Below, piece after piece: positions 9,385 to 18,390 of a stretch of DNA of 64,000 nt. Both the position numbers and the translations under genes were made by a program. The notes beneath the pieces are model-generated. The model worked only from the letters and a program-made list of their open reading frames with translations, had not been told where the DNA came from and ran no database searches. Source of the stretch: Candidatus Zixiibacteriota bacterium (GTDB lineage: Bacteria; Zixibacteria; MSB-5A5; GN15; FEB-12); assembly GCA_022571985.1 (NCBI GenBank), contig JACZWU010000003.1, positions 62,001 to 126,000 on the forward strand. The letters run 5' to 3'. Numbering within the stretch: position 1 is the first letter of the stretch; every line of letters starts with the position of its first letter.

Positions 9385-9401
9385 TTGGCACGTTCTTTGT
9401 A
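9385..9401 (+). promoter_or_regulatory. Candidate sigma-54 promoter (-24/-12)
   Basis: TTGGCACG is followed by four bases and TTGTA, so the -24 GG and the -12 G have the exact sigma-54 spacing. The -24 half is a full consensus match; the -12 has GT instead of GC. The predicted start is about 12 bases further, giving a short leader before the ATG at 9429. rpoN is present in the same window. Confidence 0.55.
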
Positions 9402-9428
9402 CTAAGTAGAGATTAGAAAGGTTATCTT

Positions 9429-9845
9429 ATGAGTAAACAACTAAGTATTAATCGAACAATTCGAACTTTTACTTTTCTGAGCATTTTTGTTTTTGCAATG
9501 TCTTTGTTTTCTGCCGAAGAATCCAGAGCTGATACGGCCGACTATGACCCCTGGTATTATGTTGATGCCTCTTACAAGTTTTCTGTGCCGGACAAATTCC
9601 AGCATTTCTGGGGATCGGCTGCTTTGACTGAAATTCTTGGTCCCATGCCTGCTTTGGCCCTAGGCATTAGTAAAGAAATTTATGACGACAAAAAAACTAA
9701 GGCTGGATTTTCTTCTCGTGATATTGTCGCCGATATATTGGGAGTTATTTCGGCCAAATTGACAGAGAGAAATAAAGTCAGTCTCTGGCTTGACTGGCGC
9801 CCAGCAGAAGATGTAATTATTGTACAGATCGGAATCGGTTTATAG
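9429..9845 (+). CDS. Exported protein of the YfiM/DUF2279-like type
   Basis: This 138-residue protein starts with an N-terminal signal peptide (to about residue 34, ending near Ala-Asp). It carries the pattern 'VPDKFQHFWGSA', then 'KEIYDDKK' and 'FSSRDIVADILG', which resembles the YfiM-like family of putative envelope proteins. The biochemical role is unknown. The DKxxH and D-x-x-x-D-x-x-G residues give a weakly polar, membrane-near pattern. A strong sigma-54-like promoter precedes it, so expression may answer to a stress or nutrient signal. The gene ends 3 bp from gyrA, which converges on it. Confidence 0.6.
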   Translation: MSKQLSINRTIRTFTFLSIFVFAMSLFSAEESRADTADYDPWYYVDASYKFSVPDKFQHFWGSAALTEILGPMPALALGISKEIYDDKKTKAGFSSRDIVADILGVISAKLTERNKVSLWLDWRPAEDVIIVQIGIGL

Positions 9846-9848
9846 CAT

Positions 9849-12272
9849 CTATTCTGTTACGACCCTGGCGACATCTACTACAACATCACCTGATCTTAAT
9901 GAAATCAGACGAACACCCTGAGTGTTTCTGCCGATAACGCTTATATCTTTGACCGATTGACGGTTGGCAATTCCCCTTTTGGTAATCAGAATCAGCTCGT
10001 CTTTGTCTAAGACTTCTTTGATAGCCACTACTTCGCCGTTTCTGTCAGATGTTTTGACGTTGATGACACCTTTGCCGCCACGGTTGGTAATGCGGTAGTC
10101 ATCGATATTGGTCCTTTTGCCGTAGCCGTTTTCAGTTACTACTAAAATTGTGCTGTCGCGTTTGACCACCACCATGCCTATGACATAATCATCTTTGGCC
10201 AGTCTGATACCTTTGACACCATAAGAAGCTCGCCCCATAGAGCGGAATTTAGTTTCATGAAATCTTATAGCCATGCCCTGTCTGGTCGCTATCAGAACTT
10301 CATAATTGCCGTCGGTGATGGCAGCTTCGATTAGCTCGTCCCCTTTGGGCAGATTGATAGCGTTGACGCCTTTCTGGCGGGGGTTGGAAAAAGCATCGAG
10401 CGGAACTTTTTTGATAGTGCCTTTTTTAGTAGCCATAACGACGAATTTATCTTCTGAGAAATCCCGGACTTTGCAGAAAGCGGTGATATTCTCGCCCGGT
10501 TCCATCTTGCACATATTAACAATCGGCTTACCCTTGGCCATCTTGCCGCCGCTGGGAATGTTATGCACTTTAACCCAGTAGCAGCGCCCATAACTTGAGA
10601 AAAACAGAATATAGTCGTGGGTCGAGGCAATAAAGAGATGCTCAGCGAAATCATCGACTTTGGTCTCTATGCCTATGACTCCCTTACCGCCTCTTTGCTG
10701 GCGCCTGTAGGCCGAAACAGACAAGCGCTTGACATAACCGGCGTGGGAGATGGTAATGACCATGTCTTCTTCGGCTATCAAATCTTCGACTGTAAGTTCT
10801 TCGGCTGCCGCCTGAATTTCTGTGCGCCGGTCATCGCCAAATCTTTTCTTCATATCTTTGGTTTCATCTTTAATGATGTTCATGCGCAGTTCTTTTGAAC
10901 CCAAAACAGAAGTCAGCTGTTCGATCGTTTTTATCAGCTGCTCGTATTCATTCTGAATCTTCTGACGTTCCAGACCGGTCAGTCTCTGCAGGCGCATCTC
11001 TAAAATAGCGCTGGCCTGAATTTCTGAGAGCTTGAACTTTTCCATCAAACCGGTGCGGGCCTCAGGAGTATCTTTCGACTTCTTGATTAATTTGATGACA
11101 GCGTCTATATTGTCCAGAGCAATCTTGTAACCTTCGAGAATATGAGCGCGCTCTTCGGCCTTGCGCAAATCAAACTTCGTCCGTCTGACAACAACTTCGT
11201 GGCGATGCTTGATAAAGGCTTCAATAATCTGCTTGAGATTTAAGAGTCTGGGAACACCGTGGTCGAGACTAAGCATTATTATAGAAAAAGTTACCTGCAT
11301 GGTGGTGTGTTTGTAAAGAAGATTGAGCACAATCTCTGCCTGGGCATCGCGTTTGAGCTCTATGACAATGCGCATACCGTCGCGGTCTGATTCGTCACGG
11401 AGGTCTGAGATACCGTCGATCCTTTTATCTCTGACAAGATCCGCGATTTTTTCCAGAAGGTTGGACTTGTTAACCTGATAAGGAATTTCAGTGACTACGA
11501 TCATTTCTTTGCCGCTTTTGAGAGTTTCGACGGCAGCTTTTGCCCGAAGCGGAATATGTCCGCGGCCGGTCTGGTAAGCCTGATGTATGCCTTCGCGGCC
11601 GTTTATAATGCCCCCGGTAGGAAAATCCGGTCCCGGCACAATTTTTATAAGGTCGGCGATGGTAACGTCCGGCTGGGCAATAACTTTTAAGATAGCTTCA
11701 CTGATTTCGTTAAGGTTGTGAGGCGCCATGGAAGTAGCCATGCCGACAGCAATACCGGTAGTGCCATTGCAAAGTAGATTAGGGAATTTACCAGGCATTA
11801 CTTTCGGCTCTGATAAAGTACCGTCGTAGTTTGGCATAAAGTCGACAGTCTCTTTTTCAATATCAGCCAGCATTTCTACTGCTATTGGCGTCAGACGAGC
11901 CTCGGTATATCGCATGGCAGCGGCGCTATCGCCGTCAATAGAACCAAAATTTCCCTGACCGTCGATCAGCGGGTAGCGCAGGTTGAAATCCTGCGCCATT
12001 CGTACCAGAGTGGGATAGACAACCTGCTCGCCGTGGGGATGATAATTGCCCGAAGTATCTCCGCAAATTTTGGCGCATTTGCGGTGAGGTCGGCCCGGGC
12101 TCAGATTGAGATCGTTCATTGCAAAAAGAATACGGCGGTTGGAGGGTTTCAGCCCGTCGCGGTTATCCGGCAGAGCGCGGTTGGTAATAACGGACATGGA
12201 GTAGTCCAGATATGAGGATTTCATCTCCTCTTCTAAGAAAATAATTTCTATTTTTTCACGCTCAATAGCCAT
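9849..12272 (-). CDS. gyrA: DNA gyrase subunit A
   Basis: This 807-residue subunit breaks and rejoins DNA in negative supercoiling. The catalytic tyrosine lies in '[11 protein letters not shown]' near residue 120. The C-terminal beta-pinwheel carries a GyrA box 'QRGGKGV', which separates it from ParC. The segment matching the quinolone-contact region reads '[17 protein letters not shown]': the positions of E. coli Asp82, Ser83 and Asp87 are Glu, Gln and Pro here. The length is within the usual 800-880. gyrB is not next to it. No good -35/-10 pair was found upstream. Confidence 0.97.
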   Translation of the reverse strand: MAIEREKIEIIFLEEEMKSSYLDYSMSVITNRALPDNRDGLKPSNRRILFAMNDLNLSPGRPHRKCAKICGDTSGNYHPHGEQVVYPTLVRMAQDFNLRYPLIDGQGNFGSIDGDSAAAMRYTEARLTPIAVEMLADIEKETVDFMPNYDGTLSEPKVMPGKFPNLLCNGTTGIAVGMATSMAPHNLNEISEAILKVIAQPDVTIADLIKIVPGPDFPTGGIINGREGIHQAYQTGRGHIPLRAKAAVETLKSGKEMIVVTEIPYQVNKSNLLEKIADLVRDKRIDGISDLRDESDRDGMRIVIELKRDAQAEIVLNLLYKHTTMQVTFSIIMLSLDHGVPRLLNLKQIIEAFIKHRHEVVVRRTKFDLRKAEERAHILEGYKIALDNIDAVIKLIKKSKDTPEARTGLMEKFKLSEIQASAILEMRLQRLTGLERQKIQNEYEQLIKTIEQLTSVLGSKELRMNIIKDETKDMKKRFGDDRRTEIQAAAEELTVEDLIAEEDMVITISHAGYVKRLSVSAYRRQQRGGKGVIGIETKVDDFAEHLFIASTHDYILFFSSYGRCYWVKVHNIPSGGKMAKGKPIVNMCKMEPGENITAFCKVRDFSEDKFVVMATKKGTIKKVPLDAFSNPRQKGVNAINLPKGDELIEAAITDGNYEVLIATRQGMAIRFHETKFRSMGRASYGVKGIRLAKDDYVIGMVVVKRDSTILVVTENGYGKRTNIDDYRITNRGGKGVINVKTSDRNGEVVAIKEVLDKDELILITKRGIANRQSVKDISVIGRNTQGVRLISLRSGDVVVDVARVVTE

Positions 12273-12460
12273 TTTTGATCCTTATATCATCGCCTGAAAG
12301 TTATCAATATCAAGCTTATACTATGAAAAAAAGCAGATTAAATCAATCAAAAACATCAAGCCGGCATCTCTCTAATCCGCTGAATTATAGGGATTTATAA
12401 ACTATTTTAAGCTGATTATCTGGCTGGACTATTTTAATTGTAAATGCTATAGGAATTTTT

Positions 12461-13009
12461 GTGTACAATAAGAATATGTTAAAAGCAAAACGGAAATCTG
12501 TGATATTGATTGTATTTTCTCTCCTGACGCTTGTGATGATTAATTCAAAGAGTTATTCCGAGAGCAAGATTATCGTTATCGACCTGGCTAAATTGGATGG
12601 TGACTGGAAAGGTTCGGGCAGTTACCTGGTGCCGTTTACAACAATGACGGCTTCGATAAATGCAGAGGCAAAGTTTATTTATGACAGTTCCAAAGGCTAC
12701 CTGCGGACGTTCATGAGCGCCGATGATCTTTTATTTAGTTATTCTGATTCAGGACATTTGCAAATAAACTCAAAGGGAGACTCGGCCGTTTGGGAATCGT
12801 GGAACAGCTGGGGGTATCACTTAAAATACAGAGGAACTGTAAAAGAAAAGACAATTTCTGGCAGCCGCCTTAAGGGAAAACTCAAATACGATGTTTATGT
12901 AGAAATAGTTAATTATGACAGTCTTTATTGTCGTTTGATATTGACCAATGAAAAGGGAGAGTCAAGTGAGCAGGCCAGCTGTAGTTTTAAGCGAATAGTT
13001 AAAGAATAG
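12461..13009 (+). CDS. Exported protein of unknown function
   Basis: I do not recognise this 182-residue protein. A basic N-terminus followed by a hydrophobic stretch (residues about 12-32) looks like a signal peptide. The mature part is rich in Ser, Tyr, Lys and beta-forming residues, with 'LDGDWKGSGSYLVPF' near the start of the mature region, which resembles small lipocalin-like or DUF-type sheet proteins. The GTG start is chosen because AGGA lies 6 bases before it; an in-frame ATG at 12476 is an alternative. It ends 6 bp from the converging M15 peptidase gene. Confidence 0.6.
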   Translation: MYNKNMLKAKRKSVILIVFSLLTLVMINSKSYSESKIIVIDLAKLDGDWKGSGSYLVPFTTMTASINAEAKFIYDSSKGYLRTFMSADDLLFSYSDSGHLQINSKGDSAVWESWNSWGYHLKYRGTVKEKTISGSRLKGKLKYDVYVEIVNYDSLYCRLILTNEKGESSEQASCSFKRIVKE

Positions 13010-13015
13010 CCGGCG

Positions 13016-13633
13016 CTAATGATTGAGGCTGTCTGAGTCGAAAGTCCAGTGCCATGATTCCCAGGGAATTAAGCCGGTGGTATCTTCGGGATAGGTTTCA
13101 TAAAAACCAAAATAGCCGGCATTTGTTTTTAGCCAAAGATACTCTTTGGTTTTGGCAAACATCGCTTCGCTGGGCACAAAATCTACCGCCAGGCCGCTAT
13201 GATGCTGGGAGTAGCCGGGAGGCGCTACGTAACTAATAACTTTTTGGTATTCTTCTCCTGCCATCAAACGGTTTTTTATAATTCGCTTTTGAAAACCAAC
13301 CGACCTGAAGCCGGAATCTACAATTAAAAAGACGCTGTCTTTTCTGGCTTGCGTTGACATCAGCAAAAGCGCCTCTTTTGTTTCTGGCAAAACATAAATT
13401 CGATAAGATTCAAAGCTGAGAGAATCCGGCAGCTTAGTCAGTTTATCGGGGTCGGCCATATCGAGTGAGTCCAATTTTTTATCGCACCATCTTTCAGGCA
13501 GCTTGTATTCAACGCTGTCTATGACAATTTTTTCGCTGCAGTCTGCGGCGTTAGTTGAAAAAGAAATAAAGCCGGCCAGTATAAATAGCAGCAACGATGA
13601 TTTAAAGAAATTTTTTATAGCATGGTGCCTCAA
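13016..13633 (-). CDS. D-Ala-D-Ala carboxypeptidase-like peptidase, M15 family
   Basis: This 205-residue exported protein has a signal peptide at residues 1-30 and the zinc ligands of LAS/M15 peptidases. The His and Asp occur in 'SQHHSGLAVDF' and the last His in 'WESWHWTF'. 'DSGFRSVGFQKRI' before them matches the substrate-side strand. Relatives (VanY/DacB type) trim the D-Ala-D-Ala end of peptidoglycan stem peptides in the periplasm. It follows two dockerin-bearing proteases on the same strand, 8 bp after the M14 gene, and is probably co-transcribed with them. Family confident; true substrate inferred. Confidence 0.88.
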   Translation of the reverse strand: MRHHAIKNFFKSSLLLFILAGFISFSTNAADCSEKIVIDSVEYKLPERWCDKKLDSLDMADPDKLTKLPDSLSFESYRIYVLPETKEALLLMSTQARKDSVFLIVDSGFRSVGFQKRIIKNRLMAGEEYQKVISYVAPPGYSQHHSGLAVDFVPSEAMFAKTKEYLWLKTNAGYFGFYETYPEDTTGLIPWESWHWTFDSDSLNH

Positions 13634-13641
13634 TTTATCAG

Positions 13642-15240
13642 TTACAAACAGGTCGGTCCCGGACCGCCTCTGAAAACGTAATCAACTATATAGGTTAAAT
13701 CAAGAACGTCGGCTATGCCGCCGGAGCCGTCAAGGTCGGCTGCCAGTTCATTTGCCGGCTGTGGACCTCCCCTGAAAATAAAATCTACAAGAAAAGTCAA
13801 TTCCAAAATCCCCTGAAACTGGCCGTTGTTATCGATGTCACCACACAGCCAGAAAGTGGGAATAAGCTCAGTATTGACGACCGAGGCACTATCAGCTGCA
13901 ACAGAAATATCCATTATTAACAGAGTATCATAACCCTCAGCGTAAAATTGCAGCGAATATGTGCCCGGTTGGAGCATTCGGTAGTAGTCGCCTACATCCG
14001 GGTCGCTGAAAACTTTGGACGAAGCGGCATCGCGGCCAATGACGGTAACTGTGGCAGCAACCGGCTCTCCTGTGGAAGAATCGGTAACAATGCCTCTGAT
14101 GCCATAGTTGGCCTGCCTGAGCCAGTCAAAGAGAGAGACGCGATTGTACTCCCAATGAGCAGGCAGCAAGGCCGCATTCAGAAGTTTAACATTAGAAATT
14201 TCAATAGTAACTTCGCGGGAACCATGGAAATAATTCATATAGTCCTGTCGGCCGCCGAAAATCGGATACCAGTCCCAGCCGTTGGTGATGCCGTTATTGA
14301 GTTGAGTCATATATCCGAATGGACTATAAGCATGTGCCGAATCGGCATATTGTCTGCTGACATTGATATACCAGAGATCATCGGGGTGGCGGGCAAACCA
14401 GGTATCCCAGGGGTAGTTGATGACTTCGGCGCCGCCGTGGAAATTGCCGGAAATTACCCAGCTTTGCTGTTCGGCTATATTCATCATGGCGACAGTTTCT
14501 GCCTGCCAGGTTTTGCCGTCGGGGTGGGGTCCTTCGTCGGGGTCGGGAAAATTACGATTAAGATCTACAAAGTTTGAGTTGCCGCGAATTGCACCGGCTA
14601 CGGTTGAATCATCAATTCGATAAGCGCCGTCGGGATTAGCCAGCGGGTTTATCCAGATTTCGATGTTGTCTACCATGGCTGTTATTTCGGGGTCCGTGCC
14701 GTAAGTTGTCAGGATGGAGTCGATCATCCTGAGCATCAGCACGTAACCACAAAGTTCATTGCCGTGCATAGAGCTTGAGTACATGACTTCCGGCTCGGCT
14801 TCCTGGCTATGGACGTTGTCAGAAATTTTTACAAATAGAATTTCGCGGCCGAGCTCAGAATATCCAGCTACAATCGTTGTACAGATACTCGGGTAGAGCG
14901 TGCCGAAGCTGTACATCATTGAAACGTAATTACCGTAGCTGGGGTAAACGTCCCAGCCGGTTATTTCGGCCTGAGTCTTAGCCATTTTAGGATTGGCAAA
15001 TTTGGATGGATGCTCCAGCAGCTCTATCTGGTAGCCGGCTGCCATCGCTCTGTTAATGTCGGCCAATGTTCCGAAAGCATAGACGGTGTCGTTTTTATAG
15101 TTGTCGATTGAAACAAGGCGCGTTATTTTGAGAAGATCGGATCTGTTTTCTACCTGAAAACGAAAATATAATTCTTCTGCTTCTGCTTGACTTGACAGAA
15201 CCGATAGAGAGATGAGAATAAGCAATTTCAGAGTTTTCAA
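13642..15240 (-). CDS. Secreted M14 zinc carboxypeptidase with C-terminal dockerin-like repeats
   Basis: This 532-residue exported peptidase begins with a signal peptide of about 20 residues. The M14 domain shows the zinc motif HxxE in 'SSMHGNELCG', the Asn-Arg substrate pair in 'DLNRNFPDP', the third ligand His in 'NFHGGAEV' and the catalytic Glu in 'EVTIEIS'. A CarboxypepD_reg-like beta domain follows ('GIRGIVTDSSTGEPVAATV'), then two dockerin-like calcium loops at the C-terminus. The TTG start at 15240 is chosen because AGGAAAG lies 7 bases upstream and a signal peptide begins there; it then starts 13 bp after the stop of the S1 gene. Likely a digestive exoenzyme. Confidence 0.88.
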   Translation of the reverse strand: MKTLKLLILISLSVLSSQAEAEELYFRFQVENRSDLLKITRLVSIDNYKNDTVYAFGTLADINRAMAAGYQIELLEHPSKFANPKMAKTQAEITGWDVYPSYGNYVSMMYSFGTLYPSICTTIVAGYSELGREILFVKISDNVHSQEAEPEVMYSSSMHGNELCGYVLMLRMIDSILTTYGTDPEITAMVDNIEIWINPLANPDGAYRIDDSTVAGAIRGNSNFVDLNRNFPDPDEGPHPDGKTWQAETVAMMNIAEQQSWVISGNFHGGAEVINYPWDTWFARHPDDLWYINVSRQYADSAHAYSPFGYMTQLNNGITNGWDWYPIFGGRQDYMNYFHGSREVTIEISNVKLLNAALLPAHWEYNRVSLFDWLRQANYGIRGIVTDSSTGEPVAATVTVIGRDAASSKVFSDPDVGDYYRMLQPGTYSLQFYAEGYDTLLIMDISVAADSASVVNTELIPTFWLCGDIDNNGQFQGILELTFLVDFIFRGGPQPANELAADLDGSGGIADVLDLTYIVDYVFRGGPGPTCL

Positions 15241-15253
15241 AGATTGTTCTTTC

Positions 15254-17107
15254 CTACTGGCAGACAGGAGCCGGGCCTGATCTGAAAACGAAATCAACCA
15301 TATAGGTTAAATCGAGTATGTTGGCCGAGCCTCCGGAACCGTTAACGTCTGCTGCCAGCTCGTTTTCCGGCGGTGGGCCGCTGCGGAAAATAAAATCTAC
15401 CAGGTATGTCAATTCCAAAATTCCCTGAAACTCGCCGTTGTTATCAACATCACCACAGACATACGGCGGCTCTAAAATAGCAAATGAATAAAGTATGCTG
15501 GTTGAAACATCGCCTCTGTCATTTTGAGCGAAAATAAAATATTCGATAAATGAGCCGGCTTTTTGGGCCGGTATGAAACCGTGATATTCATCAGCGTTGC
15601 CGGTAGGTGTAAGAGTGTTTACAAAAGGAACAGAGTCGACTTGATAAAACAGCAGCAGAGAATCAGAATTGAGAGTTGTGTCTGATTTTATAATAGTCAC
15701 GACTTTATAGTCGAAAAGAGTATCTTCGGTGTTGGTTAAAGATATATGTGCAATTGTCAGATTTGAATCGGGGTCGTAGCCATCAAGCGCCAGTAGTCCA
15801 CTGTTGTCCGGGTCGAGCCAGGGTTTGAGGCTGTTTGATGAAGATCCTCCTCCTAACCATGAACGGGCCACGCTGCCGTACCAGTCAGCAGTGATACTGG
15901 CGCAGGATGCGAAGCCGCCATGAAGCTGCCCGATAATGCGATTGTTCTTGTCAAAAAGCGGCGAGCCGGATGAGCCCGGTTCAGTTGTGCCATCTTCCCA
16001 TTGAGCTACTCTCCAGTGAGTTGTGCCGGGAGATGTACCGAGATATGAGGTGGCCGAAACAAAGTCGTAGTCGAACGTAATTTTTTTAATATCCCCCCTG
16101 GGGTGATGGATACCTACCGATGAATCAGCAGAAGTTTCTTCAGCCGACCAGCCGCTGTAATAGATATTGAATGAGTCGGGCGGAGTCTCGTCTAACAAAA
16201 GCAGAGCAAAGTCTGAGGGAGAGTATCTTGCCAGCCGGGTAGAACCCTGTACGGTCATGTTGGTGGGGCCATCTATATTAGAGCAGGTTGGACTCTGGTA
16301 GTTGAACATGAATATCCAGGAAGATTCACCGCCCAGACAGTGATTGGCTGTCAGAAAAAACGGCGTGCCGTCTGCTCGCACATTGTTAATCATAGAGCCG
16401 GAGCAGATTCTGGCTCCACCGGCAGTAATAATCATAGTTACCGAGCGAATCTGGTCACGCCAGCCGTCGCCTTCGGGACAATTGACATTATTGTTACAAA
16501 AACCAGCATCTCCAAAGCCTGAAACTTTATCAGTAATACTCCTGTCAAAAATATTTCTGTATGCGTGAACTACCCGGGAAATTCTTATTACGGCAGTTTC
16601 TGTAACAGAAGCAGGCTGGTGATATTCAAGAGTTACTCTGTCACCGGAAATTGGTGCGGTAGAGAATTTCCTGTGGGTTTTGTTGTTGGCTGATGTAAAA
16701 GCCCCCAGCAGATAACTTTGGTCGCTGCTGTAAAGAAATAACCGGCTGCCATCGGGCAAATAAAATTCATCGTATAAAAGATTGAGAGAATAGGCGCCTT
16801 CCGATATAATTTCCAGCCTCCAGATTTTGCTGCCATCGGGGAGCCTGCTCCAGCTGCCGCTGTTATTCATATCATAGCTGACATCTATCGGCGCCCCAAA
16901 TCTGTAAGGAATATCTTTGCCGGCCTGCTGCATATCTTCGGCCAAAAAAGCAGCGACATCAACCGGCGGAAGTTTTTCAGATTGTATATTATCAGCAATA
17001 GATTTGCCAAAACTGGCCGGTTTTCCGCCAATACTTAGCTGAGCCTTAACAGAAACAGCTGACAAGACCAAGAAACAGATAAAGCTGACGAAAACTTTGG
17101 AGTACAA
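15254..17107 (-). CDS. Secreted trypsin-like serine protease (S1) with C-terminal dockerin-like repeats
   Basis: This 617-residue exported protein starts from TTG with a signal peptide ending near Ala-Gln at residue 23. The peptidase domain resembles lysyl endopeptidases: catalytic His in 'FFLTANHCLGG', Asp in 'SDFALLLLDE', Ser in 'EPGSSGSPLFD'. The N-terminal part is a propeptide-like beta region. A short linker then leads to a two-loop dockerin-like domain nearly identical to that of the next gene. It is first in a three-gene peptidase run and has a strong promoter. Known dockerins bind cohesins, but in this lineage they may instead serve surface attachment (inference). Confidence 0.88.
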   Translation of the reverse strand: MYSKVFVSFICFLVLSAVSVKAQLSIGGKPASFGKSIADNIQSEKLPPVDVAAFLAEDMQQAGKDIPYRFGAPIDVSYDMNNSGSWSRLPDGSKIWRLEIISEGAYSLNLLYDEFYLPDGSRLFLYSSDQSYLLGAFTSANNKTHRKFSTAPISGDRVTLEYHQPASVTETAVIRISRVVHAYRNIFDRSITDKVSGFGDAGFCNNNVNCPEGDGWRDQIRSVTMIITAGGARICSGSMINNVRADGTPFFLTANHCLGGESSWIFMFNYQSPTCSNIDGPTNMTVQGSTRLARYSPSDFALLLLDETPPDSFNIYYSGWSAEETSADSSVGIHHPRGDIKKITFDYDFVSATSYLGTSPGTTHWRVAQWEDGTTEPGSSGSPLFDKNNRIIGQLHGGFASCASITADWYGSVARSWLGGGSSSNSLKPWLDPDNSGLLALDGYDPDSNLTIAHISLTNTEDTLFDYKVVTIIKSDTTLNSDSLLLFYQVDSVPFVNTLTPTGNADEYHGFIPAQKAGSFIEYFIFAQNDRGDVSTSILYSFAILEPPYVCGDVDNNGEFQGILELTYLVDFIFRSGPPPENELAADVNGSGGSANILDLTYMVDFVFRSGPAPVCQ

Positions 17108-17156
17108 CTACTGTTACTACCTATTTGGCGGATATTTCGACTACAATATTAACAGC

Positions 17157-17184
17157 CTTTTTCGCTGAATTTCAGCTGAAAAAG
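17157..17184 (-). promoter_or_regulatory. Hairpin at the 5' end of the protease transcript
   Basis: A stem of about 12 bp with one bulge (CTTTTTC pairs with GAAAAAG, then GCTGA with TCAGC) begins a few bases after the predicted transcription start. It could stabilise the mRNA or act as an attenuator for the S1-M14-M15 unit. A weak role as the ferritin terminator is also possible, but no T-run follows. Confidence 0.4.
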
Positions 17185-17194
17185 ACTGCTCTTA

Positions 17195-17222
17195 AATGTA
17201 GCCACTTTCCTGAAACTGTCAA
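17195..17222 (-). promoter_or_regulatory. Sigma70-type promoter of the dockerin protease operon
   Basis: On the minus strand a perfect TTGACA is followed after 16 bp by TACATT. The predicted start is near 17188, about 80 bases before the TTG start codon, with a hairpin at the very 5' end of the transcript. Confidence 0.65.
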
Positions 17223-17246
17223 GGCAATTTCAGATAAGACGGGCTG

Positions 17247-17753
17247 CTAATGCCCTTCTCTGACAGCTATTAACTTGCCAACCTTACCTTCCAGCATAAA
17301 CAATTCTCTCTGAGACGAGGCTGTCTTGGTGAGGGTCAGCAGATATTCAACACTGGCCACTTCTTCAACCTGCTCGGCCACTTTCCAGCCGATAAAGTTC
17401 TCTGTGGCCGGGTCATTTTCGGAGCGGGACAAAGCCAGTATTTGATGAACCTGGTTGGTTACTTTCTTTTCATGCTCTAAAGCTTTCTCAACAATCTCCT
17501 GCACCGAAGCAAATTCTGCCTGAGGTTCCGATAGAGACTTCAGAGTCACCTTAGCACCCTGGTCCAGAAGGTAGTCAGCGATTTTCTCGGCGTGTCCTTT
17601 TTCTTCACCTGCCTGTATAAAAAACCATTTGGCATACACTTTTAAATCCATACTCTCCAGCGCATAGGCCATGGCAGTATATGTCCAGGAGGCGAAATAC
17701 TCGTGGTTTACCTGTTCATTTAAGCGGTCAGCTACTTTTTGCGGTATCATCAT
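17247..17753 (-). CDS. ftnA: Ferritin (iron-storage protein)
   Basis: This 168-residue four-helix protein has the ferroxidase ligands of bacterial ferritin A: an early Glu in 'NHEYFASWTYTAM', Glu and His in 'QAGEEKGHAEKI', and Glu/Gln in helix C and D ('AEQVEEVASVEYLL'). Twenty-four subunits form a shell that oxidises Fe(II) and stores the mineral, limiting oxidative damage. It is of the haem-free type, since no bacterioferritin Met ligand is apparent. The length is normal. It stands alone between two oppositely placed units. No clear Fur box was seen. Confidence 0.93.
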   Translation of the reverse strand: MMIPQKVADRLNEQVNHEYFASWTYTAMAYALESMDLKVYAKWFFIQAGEEKGHAEKIADYLLDQGAKVTLKSLSEPQAEFASVQEIVEKALEHEKKVTNQVHQILALSRSENDPATENFIGWKVAEQVEEVASVEYLLTLTKTASSQRELFMLEGKVGKLIAVREGH

Positions 17754-17979
17754 TACTATTTATTTCCTTTCGTTATAGAAAACTCTCAAAGTTCTAAAGT
17801 CATATCTCGTATGAATTATCTTAAAAAATATTTAAAAATCAACTGTATCCTTATAAAACTTACAACAAATGAAAACCTGTTTCAGTTCGGATTTACCCGC
17901 TCCTTATTTTCATTCATTTTAGCTTCTTCTTTAGTTATCTTTCTTAAAGTATAAACAAATAGTCAGAAAAGGTAAATTT

Positions 17980-18390
17980 ATGTATCTCCATAAATTGACA
18001 GCTCAGGTTCATGATACGGATGCCGCGGGCGTCATCTATTTTGCCAATTTTTACCGTATGGCTCACTCGACCTATGAAGCTTTTATGGAATCGATTGGCT
18101 ATTCGATCAGATATTTTTTGGATCAGGCCGAGGTAGTACCGCTAATCGTCCACTCTGAAGCTGACTACAAGAAATCAGTAAAAACAGGTGACAAGCTTAC
18201 AATTGAATTGAAAATAGAAAAAGTAGGTATTTCTTCCTACGTGCTGAGCTATAATATATTTAATGACAAAGACGAAATTGCAGCAGCCTTAAAAACAGTT
18301 CATGTATCAGTCGACAAAGAAAAACGGACCAAAGTTCCGCTTCCTGAAAAGTTCAAAGAAACACTTCTGGAATTTCTCAAGACTGCTTAG
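17980..18390 (+). CDS. menI: Hot-dog thioesterase, probable 1,4-dihydroxy-2-naphthoyl-CoA hydrolase
   Basis: This 136-residue protein is a 4-hydroxybenzoyl-CoA thioesterase-type hot-dog enzyme. The catalytic segment 'HDTDAAGVIYFANFYRMAH' is near residues 11-29. It converges on menE, its last 14 bp overlapping the 3' end of that gene. In menaquinone synthesis the CoA ester made by MenB must be cleaved to DHNA before MenA acts; this is the obvious candidate because all other men genes lie beside it. The family is certain. The precise substrate rests on context. Confidence 0.8.
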   Translation: MYLHKLTAQVHDTDAAGVIYFANFYRMAHSTYEAFMESIGYSIRYFLDQAEVVPLIVHSEADYKKSVKTGDKLTIELKIEKVGISSYVLSYNIFNDKDEIAAALKTVHVSVDKEKRTKVPLPEKFKETLLEFLKTA

